Notes: generated from the sequence alone by a model not told the origin. Shown: positions 28,027 through 38,260, counted from the first letter of the stretch. The stretch is DNA of 64,000 nt from Litorilituus lipolyticus (GCF_006439335.1 NZ_SAWY01000005.1:1-64000), one strand, 5' to 3'. Program-made: numbers and translations.

Positions 28027-29913
28027 GTGGTAGCAGATATTTTGGCAGGACCGATTTTACGTCGGTTAACTGAGCAACAGTTGGTACTTTGGTGGGTTAG
28101 TCCATACCAGGTGAGTGGTGACTTTCATTGTTATATTGATGATAAGCAAGTGCTTAGTGTGTCATTATCGCCTGAAAGTGTTACGACCTTTCGAGCAGGC
28201 GAAAAAGCCTATGTGCATCTACTCGATATTGCGATTGATTTACCTGCAGAAACCTATATTGAATATGACTTGTTGTTAAAAGGCGAGACTGAAAGTGAAG
28301 TTAAGCGACTTGCTGATATGAATCCTAACCTTTGCTATCCAGGTAAAAATCGACCTTCATTTATTATTCAAGACAGAATTAATAATTTACTACATGGCTC
28401 TTGTCGAAACCCACACCACCCCAGTGCAGATAGTTTATTAGCGGGCGATGAGAAAGTTGCTAAAACTCTACATGACAGGCAAGAGCGCCCAGCATTGTTG
28501 ATGATGTCGGGTGATCAAATTTATGCTGATCATGTCGCGGGTAGTATGTTATTTGCTATTCATCAGGTAATAGCGCTGCTTGGATTAAACCATGAATCAT
28601 TTACTGGCAGCGACTTAAAAGATAGTGAGCAGCTATATCAAATGAGCGAGCAATATTTTCATCGAGAAAATATTTTGCCACAAAGTAAACTTGCCAGCTC
28701 GTGGTATAAACCTAATGCGTCTCAAGCTATTTTTACCTCAACATATGCTCACAACCATTTAATGACCTTTGCTGAAAGCTTCGCTATGTATCTTTTAGTT
28801 TGGTCACCTTCTTTGTGGCAGCATATTAAACTTGAGGGTTTTACTGTCGATGCCAAAAACCAAGCATTGCACCAACAAGAGGTGTCAGCTTTAAAACAAT
28901 TCATTGCGGGTTTAGCTAAGGTACAACGGTTGTTGGCACATATACCTTGTTATATGATCTTTGATGATCATGATGTAACTGATGATTGGAATTTAACAGC
29001 TCAATGGGAGCAAGCGGCTTATCAAGATCCTTTAGCTAAACGTATTATAGGTAATACCTTAATGGCGTACTGGTTATGCCAAGGATGGGGTAATGATCCT
29101 ATACGTTTTAAAGGAGATTTTTGGCAAAAAGCTGATGCTTACCAGAAAACCCCAAAGATAGAACAACATGATGACTTCATTGATTATTTATATGATTTTT
29201 CTCACTGGCAATATACATTAGATAGTAACCCTAAATTAGTGGTGATTGATTCAAGAACGCGGCGTTGGCGCTCTGAACATGCTCTTGATGATCCTTCTGG
29301 TCTTATGGACTGGGAAGCAATGTGTGAATTGCAGCAGGAGTTAATTGGTCAGCAAGCAATTATATTAGTTTCACCGGCCCCTATTTTTGGTGTGAAAGTT
29401 ATTGAAACCATTCAACGGGTGGCGACATTGCTAGGTCATCCATTAGCAGTAGATGCTGAAAATTGGATGGCGCATCCGGGCTCTGCCAGTACTATGCTTA
29501 ATATTTTCAAACACCCGAAAACACCTCAGCATTTTGTTATTTTATCTGGGGATGTACATTATTCCTTTGCTTATGATGTGGAGTTACGCTTTCGCCATTT
29601 TTCACCAAAAATTTGGCAAATTACTTCCAGCGGTATTAAAAATCAATTTCCACAACCTTTGATCAGCATTTTGGATAAATTAAATCGTTGGTTTTATGGG
29701 CCATATTCACCGTTAAACTTTTTCACTAAGCGCCGTTCAATGAAAATAACGGCAAGAAAAATTCAAGGCATGGGTCACAAGCGCTTAATTGAAAAAAGTG
29801 GTTTAGGCTATGTTGAGTTAAATGACGATGGATCGCCTAAATATATTTGCGATTTGCATTGTGATGGTAGTAAAACAGAGTTTAGTGAAAGTTCTGAAGA
29901 GATGTTGCCCTAA
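28027..29913 (+). CDS. PhoD-like metallophosphatase, no export signal
   Basis: A 628-residue protein of the alkaline phosphatase D/metallophosphatase type. Active-site elements seen are GSCRNPHHP (near residue 127), MMSGDQIYADH (near 160), FDDHDVTDDWN (near 320) and LSGDVHYSFAYD (near 505). PhoD enzymes are usually exported by Tat, but this one starts MVADILAGPILRR without a twin-arginine or Sec signal and so appears cytoplasmic. The GTG start has TAGGG 6 bases upstream. It is a long member of the family and may act on a substrate other than simple phosphate esters. Confidence 0.85.
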   Translation: MVADILAGPILRRLTEQQLVLWWVSPYQVSGDFHCYIDDKQVLSVSLSPESVTTFRAGEKAYVHLLDIAIDLPAETYIEYDLLLKGETESEVKRLADMNPNLCYPGKNRPSFIIQDRINNLLHGSCRNPHHPSADSLLAGDEKVAKTLHDRQERPALLMMSGDQIYADHVAGSMLFAIHQVIALLGLNHESFTGSDLKDSEQLYQMSEQYFHRENILPQSKLASSWYKPNASQAIFTSTYAHNHLMTFAESFAMYLLVWSPSLWQHIKLEGFTVDAKNQALHQQEVSALKQFIAGLAKVQRLLAHIPCYMIFDDHDVTDDWNLTAQWEQAAYQDPLAKRIIGNTLMAYWLCQGWGNDPIRFKGDFWQKADAYQKTPKIEQHDDFIDYLYDFSHWQYTLDSNPKLVVIDSRTRRWRSEHALDDPSGLMDWEAMCELQQELIGQQAIILVSPAPIFGVKVIETIQRVATLLGHPLAVDAENWMAHPGSASTMLNIFKHPKTPQHFVILSGDVHYSFAYDVELRFRHFSPKIWQITSSGIKNQFPQPLISILDKLNRWFYGPYSPLNFFTKRRSMKITARKIQGMGHKRLIEKSGLGYVELNDDGSPKYICDLHCDGSKTEFSESSEEMLP

Positions 29914-29954
29914 GCAAACATTAGAGCAACAGGTAATTAGAGACAGTGTAAAGG

Positions 29955-30500
29955 CTACTTTTTCGGTAACATTCTCAACAAGGTGTCATCTTTTTGAACA
30001 TAATGGTGTACTAGAGCCGCTATGGCATGAAGTCCTATAAGGTAATAACCTATTTCTCCTACAGTTTCGTGCAGCTCTTCAATTGATTCAGCTAATTCTT
30101 TATTGGTGTCAATTAATGGCGGTAACTCTAAGCCAAAAAAAGGGACAGGCTTACCTTCAGCACTTAAAATCAACCAACCAGCAATGGGCATTGCTATCAT
30201 AAAAACATATAGCATAAGGTGAGCAGCTTTAGCACCAAGCTCTTGCACAGCGGTTAATGGTGGCATTATTTTTGGCGTTACTTGGCTGAACCTTAAGTAA
30301 ACGCGTGCGGTCATTAATGCCAACACTAATAAACCTAACATGAAGTGCCACATTTTAAATAAATCGCGCAGCTCAGTGCCTTTTTCAAACAGTTGACGCC
30401 CTTCAATAGAAGCAAAGACTAAAACCATTAGAAATACCATTAACCAGTGCATTTTTATAGAAAGGCTACCGTAACGATGCTCAGTATTTTTCCAGCTCAT
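29955..30500 (-). CDS. Cytochrome b/b561 family protein (CybB-like)
   Basis: A 181-residue inner-membrane dihaem cytochrome b561-type protein with four helices at about 17-35, 50-70, 90-112 and 148-168. Candidate axial His residues are in SIKMHWLM (near 18), MWHFMLG (near 52), and GLHAIAALVHHYV (near 158-168). This family passes electrons to or from quinone; E. coli CybB is a superoxide:quinone oxidoreductase. A strong AGGAGG precedes the ATG. It converges with the PhoD gene. Confidence 0.88.
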   Translation of the reverse strand: MSWKNTEHRYGSLSIKMHWLMVFLMVLVFASIEGRQLFEKGTELRDLFKMWHFMLGLLVLALMTARVYLRFSQVTPKIMPPLTAVQELGAKAAHLMLYVFMIAMPIAGWLILSAEGKPVPFFGLELPPLIDTNKELAESIEELHETVGEIGYYLIGLHAIAALVHHYVQKDDTLLRMLPKK

Positions 30501-30554
30501 GCTAACCTCCTGTAACCAAATAGATAAACAACTTGGTATCGTATTTAATTATAG

Positions 30555-32075
30555 TTACTTTTGTTTAGGAACGAATGTATTGGCAATATCAGCAATGTCA
30601 TCCACACTTTTTTCTAGCTGTAGCATTTGTTCTGCGACAACATCAGTTTCTGTCCAAGTTTGCTCAGTGCTGGTCGATATTTGAGTAATATGGTTATGAA
30701 TTTCATCTGATACACAGGATTGCTCTTCAGCTGCAGTCGCAATTTGTGCAGCAGCGTGACTAATATTTTGCACTTTCTCAACGATTTGATCTATTTTTTG
30801 ATGAGAATCTTCAGCACTTTCAACACAAAAAACAGCTTGGTTTTTATTTTGATTCATTAACTCAACCCATTGTGCGATGGTATCAAGCATAGCGGTTAAG
30901 CGTTGATGGATTTTTTCTGCAGACTCCTGAGTTCTTGAAGATAAACTACGTACTTCATCAGCAACAACAGCGAAACCTCGACCATGTTCACCAGCACGAG
31001 CTGCTTCAATAGCGGCATTTAATGCCAGTAAATTAGTTTGATCTGCAATGGATTGAATATCTTCCATTAACTCACCAACACTGTTAGCAGATTGCGTTAA
31101 CGTGTCTGCTGAGCTTGATGCTTCTTCAACAGCATCGGCAAGTTCCTTAATTTTATTTGTGGTGACGTGTATTCCTTGCTGAGAGTGTTCACAGTGCTCG
31201 AAAGTCACTTCAAGTTCTCCTGCTGCATTAACAGTATTCTCAGCTATTTCTTTGGTTGACGCTTGCATTTGATTCATCGCGACACTCAGTTGCTCTAGCT
31301 CAGACTTTTGTTGAGCTAATGTAGTTCGCGTTGAGTTGAGCCCTTGGCTGACTTTAGCCATGACATGCTTAATAGGGCTGGCTGTATCTAGAGTACGTTC
31401 GATTATCGCTTTGATTTTAGTCTTCATCATATTGAAGTTAAAATCAAAAATACTGGCAGTACCTTTACCAAAGTATATTTTTCGAGAGATGGAATCAAAC
31501 ATACTTTGCATTTTTTGTGCACGTATTGCTGTGGGGATTATATCAGACCAAAATACCAGAATTGGCGCGATAGCACTCAGGGCGGCAATAATTGAAACAG
31601 AGAGTCCAAACTCAGTAAATATAAAGCCTTGAGCGATAAGGGACAACAATACCAGAAAGGAAAATTTGTGATTTTTGGTTAATTCGAAAGTCGCCCATTT
31701 ACTTTGGTTATTGATGGCTTGATATATATCTTTTGCATTTTGGGCTAAAACAGGTTGTGCTGCCTTACTTATGCATTGGTAACCAATAATAGTACCTTTA
31801 CTGTATTGAGGTGTCATAAAAGCATCTAACCAAATACTTTGGCCATTTTGATTTTTTATGTGTAAAAGGCCTTGCCAAGAGAAGCCTTGGGCTAATGTAA
31901 AAGATAACTCCTCTAGTACTACTTTGGGCATGTCTGAATGCGTTAACCGTCGAGTATCTGTACCTAATAAATCGGTTTCTTGATAACCCGTTATTTGGCA
32001 ATAGGCATCATTAACATAAGTATAATTTCCGTTTAAATCGGTTACGGAAATAAATTGTTCATTACTCGACGACAT
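30555..32075 (-). CDS. Methyl-accepting chemotaxis protein with N-terminal PAS (Aer-like)
   Basis: A 506-residue chemoreceptor. A PAS domain (about 1-115; [31 protein letters not shown]) precedes one or two hydrophobic segments at about 138-175. The signalling domain (about 230-500) carries the highly conserved hairpin tip [22 protein letters not shown]. This is the layout of Aer-type receptors, which sense redox or energy state from the cytoplasm, often through FAD. Cofactor binding here is inferred from architecture only. No che genes are nearby. Confidence 0.9.
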   Translation of the reverse strand: MSSSNEQFISVTDLNGNYTYVNDAYCQITGYQETDLLGTDTRRLTHSDMPKVVLEELSFTLAQGFSWQGLLHIKNQNGQSIWLDAFMTPQYSKGTIIGYQCISKAAQPVLAQNAKDIYQAINNQSKWATFELTKNHKFSFLVLLSLIAQGFIFTEFGLSVSIIAALSAIAPILVFWSDIIPTAIRAQKMQSMFDSISRKIYFGKGTASIFDFNFNMMKTKIKAIIERTLDTASPIKHVMAKVSQGLNSTRTTLAQQKSELEQLSVAMNQMQASTKEIAENTVNAAGELEVTFEHCEHSQQGIHVTTNKIKELADAVEEASSSADTLTQSANSVGELMEDIQSIADQTNLLALNAAIEAARAGEHGRGFAVVADEVRSLSSRTQESAEKIHQRLTAMLDTIAQWVELMNQNKNQAVFCVESAEDSHQKIDQIVEKVQNISHAAAQIATAAEEQSCVSDEIHNHITQISTSTEQTWTETDVVAEQMLQLEKSVDDIADIANTFVPKQK

Positions 32076-32195
32076 AATTATTACACCACTTTAAGTGAAC
32101 TGCCTGAAAAACTACCACAAGATAACAGGCAATTATTTTTATTATTTTGATCTATATCGACAGTCAGTGTGAATTATTAATAAAAACATTGAAGA

Positions 32196-32238
32196 AAATT
32201 ATACTTTGAAGCTGTGAGTAGAGCTCAAAGTATAATTT
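32196..32238 (-). terminator. Long hairpin after the 32244 gene, probable terminator
   Basis: The arms AAATTATACTTTG (32196-32208) and CAAAGTATAATTT (32226-32238), extended by AGCT/AGCT with one bulged A, form a 17-bp stem with an 8-base loop. It starts 6 bases past the stop codon of the outer-membrane protein gene. The tail on the minus strand is only moderately T-rich. Confidence 0.6.
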
Positions 32239-32243
32239 ATTGA

Positions 32244-32888
32244 TTAGAAGCTGTAAGCAACGCCTAGAGAGATGTTTGTATCTAGCCAAAATGAGCCATT
32301 AAAATAGGCAAAACATGTTCCTGACTGACAAAATAATTGTTCATCTTCATCCACTAGAGTGGCATAAGCTCGCACTTCGGTAATAAAGCTGAGGTTATCA
32401 GAGATATTATGGCGAGTACCAATAGCCGTTGTTAAAGAAAAGTAAGTCGCATTATCATAATCACTATTAAAATGTGCAGCGCCTACGCCTACACCAAAAG
32501 TTGTTATATAACTGGGCTCTTCAATAAAAGTTACGCCACTGAAGTGTGTGTAAAGAGTGTCAAAGTCGTGAGAGGTTCCTGTACTATCGGTAAAGTCTCG
32601 ATTTACGTAATTAATGAGTACTTGCCCTTGCCCTTGGCTTGGCTTTCGTTGGCTTGATGTTTCTTGCCAAGCGAGTGCTAGAGAGAAGTTTGCATTATTG
32701 CTTACAGACGAATCCCCAGATCTTTCTGCATTAACTAAATCTGGGCTGTAGGTGTAGCCAAGCATAGGAGTTATTTCAAACTCAGTGCTATGAGCTAAGT
32801 TGCTAGATGAAATCATTAAAGGAAAAAGAAAACTGCTAACCACGGTTAGTGGTGATAACTTAATACTTTTTTGAGGGTAAGAACGCAT
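32244..32888 (-). CDS. Small outer-membrane beta-barrel-like protein, hypothetical
   Basis: A 214-residue protein with a signal peptide (about 1-34) and no lipobox. The mature part is rich in alternating aromatic/polar strands and ends in GVAYSF, a terminal Phe typical of outer-membrane barrel proteins. Two Cys in QLFCQSGTCF near the C-terminus could form a disulphide. About eight strands are plausible, so a small OmpA/OmpW-sized barrel is likely. Specific family is not recognised. Confidence 0.6.
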   Translation of the reverse strand: MRSYPQKSIKLSPLTVVSSFLFPLMISSSNLAHSTEFEITPMLGYTYSPDLVNAERSGDSSVSNNANFSLALAWQETSSQRKPSQGQGQVLINYVNRDFTDSTGTSHDFDTLYTHFSGVTFIEEPSYITTFGVGVGAAHFNSDYDNATYFSLTTAIGTRHNISDNLSFITEVRAYATLVDEDEQLFCQSGTCFAYFNGSFWLDTNISLGVAYSF

Positions 32889-32992
32889 GGTAATGAGATC
32901 CTCGAAAAGGTTAAGTAAATAAGGTATTGATTTTAACGTACACTCTAAACCTAGTTAGAACATGAACAAAGTGCAAGTTATAACTAGGGCTT

Positions 32993-33028
32993 TTATTGTC
33001 TAATTTATTGTCTAATTTATTGTCTAAT
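32993..33028. repeat. Three perfect tandem copies of a 12-base unit
   Basis: TTATTGTCTAAT is repeated three times without a gap between the outer-membrane protein promoter region and the AsmA-like gene. The repeat is non-coding. Copy number may vary between strains. Confidence 0.85.
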
Positions 33029-33090
33029 CTACTATTTTTTGTTGTAGCTCATAAAAGCGTACTTAAGATCTATTAAATTATTATTAAAAA

Positions 33091-33939
33091 TTATTTATAA
33101 ACGTGGAGTACTTCTTCAAAAAGGGCTTTTATTAACTCGCCACCCAGCTGGTTACTGCTATAGCCTTGAGTTTTTCCAATATCGTTGAATGTTATGTTGT
33201 TGAAACTTTTTTTACTGACGGTTCCTTGATTAAAGATCGCAACATGTAAGCGATTAATCGTGATGTTTTTAACGATTATTTTGTTTTTAATTTTTTTGCG
33301 GCCAGAGGAGGTTTTCTTCGCTTGCTTAGCTTCAATTGCTGCAGCTGTTTCTACTCTTTCACTACTTGCCTTAGTATTTTGTGAGGCTAATGCGGCATTG
33401 CGTTCAGGATGTTGTGCAGCATAATTTCTCGCGCTGATCTCGGGGTAATTTAATGGAAAATCTTTGGCTAGCGTTGCTGTTGCTCGTTGTAATAGCATTG
33501 CAATATTACTGGTACTGTTTTGGTATTCAACATTCACTGTTATGTTATCAATCGTTAAGTTTTCAACCACGGTTAAGTTAGCAGTTTGCACTGCATCAAC
33601 CGATGCTATTTGTGCCGTTGCTTGGTCGATAACCAGTGCATAAGTCTGAGTAAAGCCGTTGATATTTTCTACTTTTAAGTTAGTAAAATCCGCAACTAAA
33701 GTGTTTGGAGAAAATTCAGCTTTATTCAAGGTTGTTGTTTGGCCAGTGTAATATTTGCCTTGTAATTGAACTTGGCTTTTTAAATATTGATTTAAAGAAC
33801 CATTGGCTAAAAACCATAACATACTACTGAAAAATAATAACAGCGCGAACGCTAACACAGCTAGTTTATTCACAAGGGAGATCTCATTTGCGGTCAATGC
33901 CTTGTATTTTAAGCTAAGTTGACCTCTGGGTAAATGCAC
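33091..33939 (-). CDS. AsmA-like single-pass protein, hypothetical
   Basis: A 282-residue protein with one N-terminal helix (about 25-45, LAVLAFALLLFFSSMLWFLAN), so most of it is periplasmic. It has a pattern KVENINGFTQ and VVENLTIDNITVNVEY of repeated strand-rich segments and a Lys-rich linker (about 200-225, KQAKKTSSGRKKIKNK), followed by ITINRLHVAIFN and FNNITFNDIG. These phrases are typical of AsmA/DUF748-type beta proteins, but the match is only by style. The start is a GTG at 33939; a nearer GTG is possible. It is divergent from an RND efflux pair, with 59 bases between. Confidence 0.5.
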   Translation of the reverse strand: MHLPRGQLSLKYKALTANEISLVNKLAVLAFALLLFFSSMLWFLANGSLNQYLKSQVQLQGKYYTGQTTTLNKAEFSPNTLVADFTNLKVENINGFTQTYALVIDQATAQIASVDAVQTANLTVVENLTIDNITVNVEYQNSTSNIAMLLQRATATLAKDFPLNYPEISARNYAAQHPERNAALASQNTKASSERVETAAAIEAKQAKKTSSGRKKIKNKIIVKNITINRLHVAIFNQGTVSKKSFNNITFNDIGKTQGYSSNQLGGELIKALFEEVLHVYK

Positions 33940-33998
33940 TCAAGTCAATGTTGCGTTATAGTATATTTGTCCAACACACTTTGTTTTAGAGAAGTTTT

Positions 33999-35105
33999 AT
34001 GTCGAATGATCAAACAATTACCAGCCGATTACCCTTACTTACCATTTTAATTGTGCTTATCGGCTTGGTTGTTTATTTACAATGGCCAGCGAGTGAACAA
34101 CAACGCAAATCTTATAAGCGTATTGTTGCGGTAAAAAATGCAACAGTCGCTATGGCAGAGTTTATTGATAGTGTTGAAGGAGTTGGTACTGCGCGGGCCA
34201 ATGAACAAGTATTAATTACCAGTAAATATTCAGATTTAGTGGAAGAAGTATTCTTCCAAGATGGGCAAATTGTTAAACGCGGCGATGTATTAGTGCGTTT
34301 AAATAATCAAGAAGAATTAGCTAAAGTAAAAGAGTTGGAAGCCAATTTGTCAGAATCGGTTGCTCAGCTGAATCGTCTTTCTGAACTTTTGACCACTAAA
34401 GCCACCTCAAAATCGATTGTTGATCAACAAGAAGCAAAAACCAAAGCGATTAGCGCTCAATTACTGAGTGCAAGAACAAAGCTTGATGAACTGACCATTA
34501 AAGCGCCTTTCTCAGGTATGTTAGGTTTTCGAGAAATTAGTCGAGGCGCATATATCAATGCTGGTAGTGTGATTACTAGTTTAGATGATGTTTCCACAAT
34601 TAAAGTTGATTTTACTTTACCAGAAAGACTGTTGACCAAAATCCATGTAGGCCAGAAAATTTCAGCACGAAACAGTGCTTATAAAAATATTAAATTTATT
34701 GGTGAAATAACGTCCATTGATAGCCGTATTGATGCCAGTACGCGTAGCATTAAAGTAAGAGCTGAGCTGCCTAATGATAATTTGAAGTTGCGCCCAGGAA
34801 TGATGCTTAATATACAAGTGGTGTTGCTTGTTGAGAAATTATTGCAATTGCCGGAAAGCACTATTATTCCCATTGAAGATAAGCATTATGTCTTTGTCAT
34901 TGAAGATGATGTTGCAACACGTAAAGAAGTCTCTATTGGACGCAGGCAGCCAGGAATTGTTGAAATATTATCGGGTGTTAATCAAGGTGAACAAGTGGTC
35001 GTTGAGGGGGCTTTAAAGCTTCGAGATGGCGCTAACGTAAAAGTATTGGAAGTCGATGGTGTTGCAGTTCAAGCACCAGAGCAGAGTGAAGGGAGCAAAG
35101 CGTAG
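33999..35105 (+). CDS. RND efflux periplasmic adaptor subunit (HlyD/MFP family)
   Basis: A 368-residue membrane-fusion protein. An N-terminal helix (about 14-30) is followed by the first lipoyl half (VLITSKYSDLVEEVFFQDGQIVKRGD), a short alpha-hairpin (about 105-150), the second lipoyl half (IKAPFSGMLGFREISRGAYI near 165), a beta-barrel and a C-terminal membrane-proximal domain (RKEVSIGRRQPGIVEI). It links an inner-membrane RND pump to an outer-membrane channel. The next gene starts on the last base of its stop codon, so the two are translationally coupled. No outer-membrane channel gene is beside it. Confidence 0.9.
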   Translation: MSNDQTITSRLPLLTILIVLIGLVVYLQWPASEQQRKSYKRIVAVKNATVAMAEFIDSVEGVGTARANEQVLITSKYSDLVEEVFFQDGQIVKRGDVLVRLNNQEELAKVKELEANLSESVAQLNRLSELLTTKATSKSIVDQQEAKTKAISAQLLSARTKLDELTIKAPFSGMLGFREISRGAYINAGSVITSLDDVSTIKVDFTLPERLLTKIHVGQKISARNSAYKNIKFIGEITSIDSRIDASTRSIKVRAELPNDNLKLRPGMMLNIQVVLLVEKLLQLPESTIIPIEDKHYVFVIEDDVATRKEVSIGRRQPGIVEILSGVNQGEQVVVEGALKLRDGANVKVLEVDGVAVQAPEQSEGSKA

Positions 35106-38100
35106 TGATTTTATCTGATCTTTCAGTTAAGCGACCTGTCTTTGCCACAGTTATCAATTTATTGATTATTACCTTTGGTATTGTGGCTTTTTTAATGTTG
35201 CCTTTACGTGAATACCCTGACATTGATCCACCAGTTGTCAGTATTACTACCTCATACCCTGGGGCCTCTGCTGCGATAGTTGAGACCAAGATTACCCAAG
35301 TACTAGAAGATAGAATTAGTGGTGTTGAAGGTGTTAAAACTATTAATTCAAACAGCCGTGTTGGTCGTTCAAATATCACCATTGAGTTTGACTTAAGTCG
35401 TGATATTGATGCCGCAACTAATGATGTGCGCGATAGAATTTCAAGGGCCTTAAGAAGTTTGCCAGAGCAGGCTGATCCGCCGCAAGTGTTTAAAGCGAAT
35501 GATGATGAAAGTGTTATTGTGTGGTTTGTACTGCAAAGTGACACTATGTCTACCCTTGAGTTAACGGATTATGCTAATCGCTATATTGTTGATCGATTTG
35601 CCGTGGTAGATGGTGTTGCTAGGGTACAAGTGGGTGGTGGTCGAACCTATGCCATGAAAATATTACTTAATCGCACTGCCATGGCCGCACGCAATGTTAC
35701 GGTTGATGATATTGAAAGTACTTTACGTGATGAAAATATAGAGTTACCTGCGGGTAAAGTTGAGTCAATTGATAGAGATTTTTCTATCAGAGTTGAGCGC
35801 AGTTATTTAACTGAACGTGATTTTGCTGAGATGGTGATTACACGTTCTAAAGATAACTCGTTAGTACGCTTAGGTGATGTTGCGCAAGTATTTGTTGGCG
35901 CACAAGATGATGAAAACATGTTCCGCGGTAATGGTAAGAACATGGTAGGGCTTGGGGTCATTAAACAGTCTAAGGCTAACACTTTAGAAGTGGTAAAAGC
36001 GGCTCGCAAAGAAATGTTAGATATTCGTGAAGGTTTGCCTTTAGGGACAACCATAACCAATAGTTATGACTCTTCTGTATTTATTCAAGGCTCTATTGAT
36101 GAAGTCTATAATACCCTCATTATAGCGATGTTAATGGTTATTCTGGTTATCTTTTTATTCTTAGGTAATGTCAGGGCAACTTTAATTCCTGCGGTTACGG
36201 TACCCGTTGCCCTCATTGGCTCTATGATGGCATTATCTTGGTTTGGTTTTTCTATTAACTTATTGACTCTATTAGCTTTAGTATTAGCAATTGGCTTGGT
36301 TGTTGATGACTCTATTGTGGTGTTGGAAAACATTTATCGTAGAATAGAGAATGGAGAAACGCCGTTACTTGCTGCTTATCATGGTGGTCGGGAAGTCGCC
36401 TTTGCCGTGGTAGCAACCACCTTAGTGCTTGTTGCGGTATTTGTTCCTTTAGTATTTCTATCGGGTAATGTTGGCCGGCTGTTTACCGAGTTTGCCATTG
36501 CTATTGCGGCAGCTGTAGTTTTCTCAAGTTTAACGGCATTGTCGCTAACGCCAATGATGTGTTCAAAAATGTTAAAGCATAGAGAGCGTAGTTCCTCATT
36601 TGGACAAAAACTTGATAAAGCGTTTGCCAAATTTGAAGCAGCTTATGGCCGTGCATTAAGTAAAAGCATTCACCAACCATTTACGATTATTGCGATATTA
36701 GGTTTAGCGCTATTTGCTGTGCAGCTATTGTTTCAACAACTGCCTACGGAATACACGCCAAAAGAAGATCGCGGCAATATGTTCTTGATCATGCAAGGGG
36801 CGGAAGGCGCAAGCTATGAAAACAATGTTAAAAACATGCAGAAGATAGAAGAAAAGCTCCTAGCGTATCAACAGCGTGGCGATTTAGATCGTGTCATTGT
36901 CAGAGTACCTGGTTTTGGCGGTACCGGTGGTATTGCTATTTTAGGTATGCCAGATTGGGGCGAGCGTAATATTGGCACCTTTGAGTTTATTAAACGCATT
37001 AATGGTGAATTGCGCAGTATTACTGATGTGAGAGCATTCGCCATGATGCGTCGTGGCATAGGTGGCGGCGGTGGTAGTAATGCCCCAGTATCTTTTGTAC
37101 TACAAGGTAATACTTATAGTGAGTTAGCAAGGTGGCGCGATATTGTAATAAAAGAAGCGCAAAAGAACCCTAATTTATCAGCGATTAATAGCGATTATAA
37201 AGAAACTTATCCGCAGTTAATGGTGAAGATTGATCGCGACCGAGCGTACGATTTAGGCGTACCTGTAGGTGATATCGCCAAAACGTTAGAAACTATGTTA
37301 GGGCAACGACGAGTGACAACATTTGTTGATCGTGGTGAGGAATATGATGTGGTGGTTGAAGGAGATGAAAGCCAATATACTAGCCCAACGGATATTGATA
37401 ATGTTTATGTGCGTTCTCGTACAACAAATAAATTAATCCCATTAGCTAATTTGTTAACGGTCACTGAAAATGCCACATCTTCACGATTAAATCGTTATAA
37501 CCGCTTACGTAGTATCACTATTACAGCTAATTTAGCTGATGGATATGCGCTAGGTGATGCGTTAGATTTTCTTAACGATATTGTCGATAGCCAACTCCCT
37601 GAAGAAGTACAAATTGATTATAAAGGGCAATCTTTATTACTTAAAGATTCAGGCAATTCAATGTTAATGATTTTCCTGCTGGCTTTATTGATTACCTATT
37701 TGGTGTTATCAGCTCAGTTTGAAAGCTTTATTCACCCATTCGTTATTTTATTAACGGTTCCTCTTGCCTTAGTAGGAGCTCTAGCAGGTTTAGAGTTTAT
37801 GGGGATGAGTTTAAATATTTATAGTCAAATTGGTATTGTAATGTTAATCGGTTTAGCGGCTAAAAATGGTATTTTAATTGTTGAGTTTGCCAACCAATTG
37901 CGTGATAAAGGTGTTGAATTTGAACAGGCGTTAATTCAAGGTGCTCAACAACGGTTACGCCCAATAGTGATGACAACCTTTACAACAGTAACCAGCGCCA
38001 TTCCATTAGTATTAGCTTCAGGGCCGGGGGCTGAAAGTCGCATGGTTATTGGTGTAGTAATTTTTGCAGGGGTTTCTTTAGCGAGTGTATTCACTTTGTT

Positions 38101-38206
38101 TATTGTCCCCGGTGCTTACTACTGGCTATGCCGTAATACAGGCTCTCCTGAAGCCATTGCTAATGAAATAGAGAAAGCAGAGCAAGCTAAGGTCGCCTCA
38201 AATTAA
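35105..38206 (+). CDS. RND efflux permease (HAE-1 type)
   Basis: A 1033-residue inner-membrane drug/proton antiporter of the AcrB/MexB superfamily, full length. It has the N-terminal helix, two large periplasmic loops and 12 helices. The proton-relay Asp pair is in GLVVDDSIVV near residue 400-405 in helix 4, and the second repeat has LIGLAAKNGILIVEFANQ near 920, including the Lys. The start is a GTG overlapping the adaptor stop. Substrates may include drugs, detergents or fatty acids but cannot be read from sequence. A strong terminator follows. Confidence 0.95.
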   Translation: MILSDLSVKRPVFATVINLLIITFGIVAFLMLPLREYPDIDPPVVSITTSYPGASAAIVETKITQVLEDRISGVEGVKTINSNSRVGRSNITIEFDLSRDIDAATNDVRDRISRALRSLPEQADPPQVFKANDDESVIVWFVLQSDTMSTLELTDYANRYIVDRFAVVDGVARVQVGGGRTYAMKILLNRTAMAARNVTVDDIESTLRDENIELPAGKVESIDRDFSIRVERSYLTERDFAEMVITRSKDNSLVRLGDVAQVFVGAQDDENMFRGNGKNMVGLGVIKQSKANTLEVVKAARKEMLDIREGLPLGTTITNSYDSSVFIQGSIDEVYNTLIIAMLMVILVIFLFLGNVRATLIPAVTVPVALIGSMMALSWFGFSINLLTLLALVLAIGLVVDDSIVVLENIYRRIENGETPLLAAYHGGREVAFAVVATTLVLVAVFVPLVFLSGNVGRLFTEFAIAIAAAVVFSSLTALSLTPMMCSKMLKHRERSSSFGQKLDKAFAKFEAAYGRALSKSIHQPFTIIAILGLALFAVQLLFQQLPTEYTPKEDRGNMFLIMQGAEGASYENNVKNMQKIEEKLLAYQQRGDLDRVIVRVPGFGGTGGIAILGMPDWGERNIGTFEFIKRINGELRSITDVRAFAMMRRGIGGGGGSNAPVSFVLQGNTYSELARWRDIVIKEAQKNPNLSAINSDYKETYPQLMVKIDRDRAYDLGVPVGDIAKTLETMLGQRRVTTFVDRGEEYDVVVEGDESQYTSPTDIDNVYVRSRTTNKLIPLANLLTVTENATSSRLNRYNRLRSITITANLADGYALGDALDFLNDIVDSQLPEEVQIDYKGQSLLLKDSGNSMLMIFLLALLITYLVLSAQFESFIHPFVILLTVPLALVGALAGLEFMGMSLNIYSQIGIVMLIGLAAKNGILIVEFANQLRDKGVEFEQALIQGAQQRLRPIVMTTFTTVTSAIPLVLASGPGAESRMVIGVVIFAGVSLASVFTLFIVPGAYYWLCRNTGSPEAIANEIEKAEQAKVASN

Positions 38207-38220
38207 AAAGCAGAGTAAAT

Positions 38221-38260
38221 AAAAAAAGGCTGTTATCACACGTGATAACAGCCTTTTTTA
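38221..38260. terminator. Bidirectional terminator between RND permease and MipA-like gene
   Basis: GGCTGTTATCAC (38228-38239) and GTGATAACAGCC (38242-38253) form a perfect 12-bp stem with a very tight loop, flanked by seven A and six T residues. It serves the two convergent genes. Confidence 0.92.

Noticed and set aside
32993-33028. CRISPR-like array
   Set aside because: The repeats are directly adjacent with no spacers, only 12 bases long, and no cas gene is near.
35032-35544. 170-residue minus-strand frame over the RND permease start
   Set aside because: It is a shadow of the adaptor and permease coding frames. The real frame has family motifs and this one does not.
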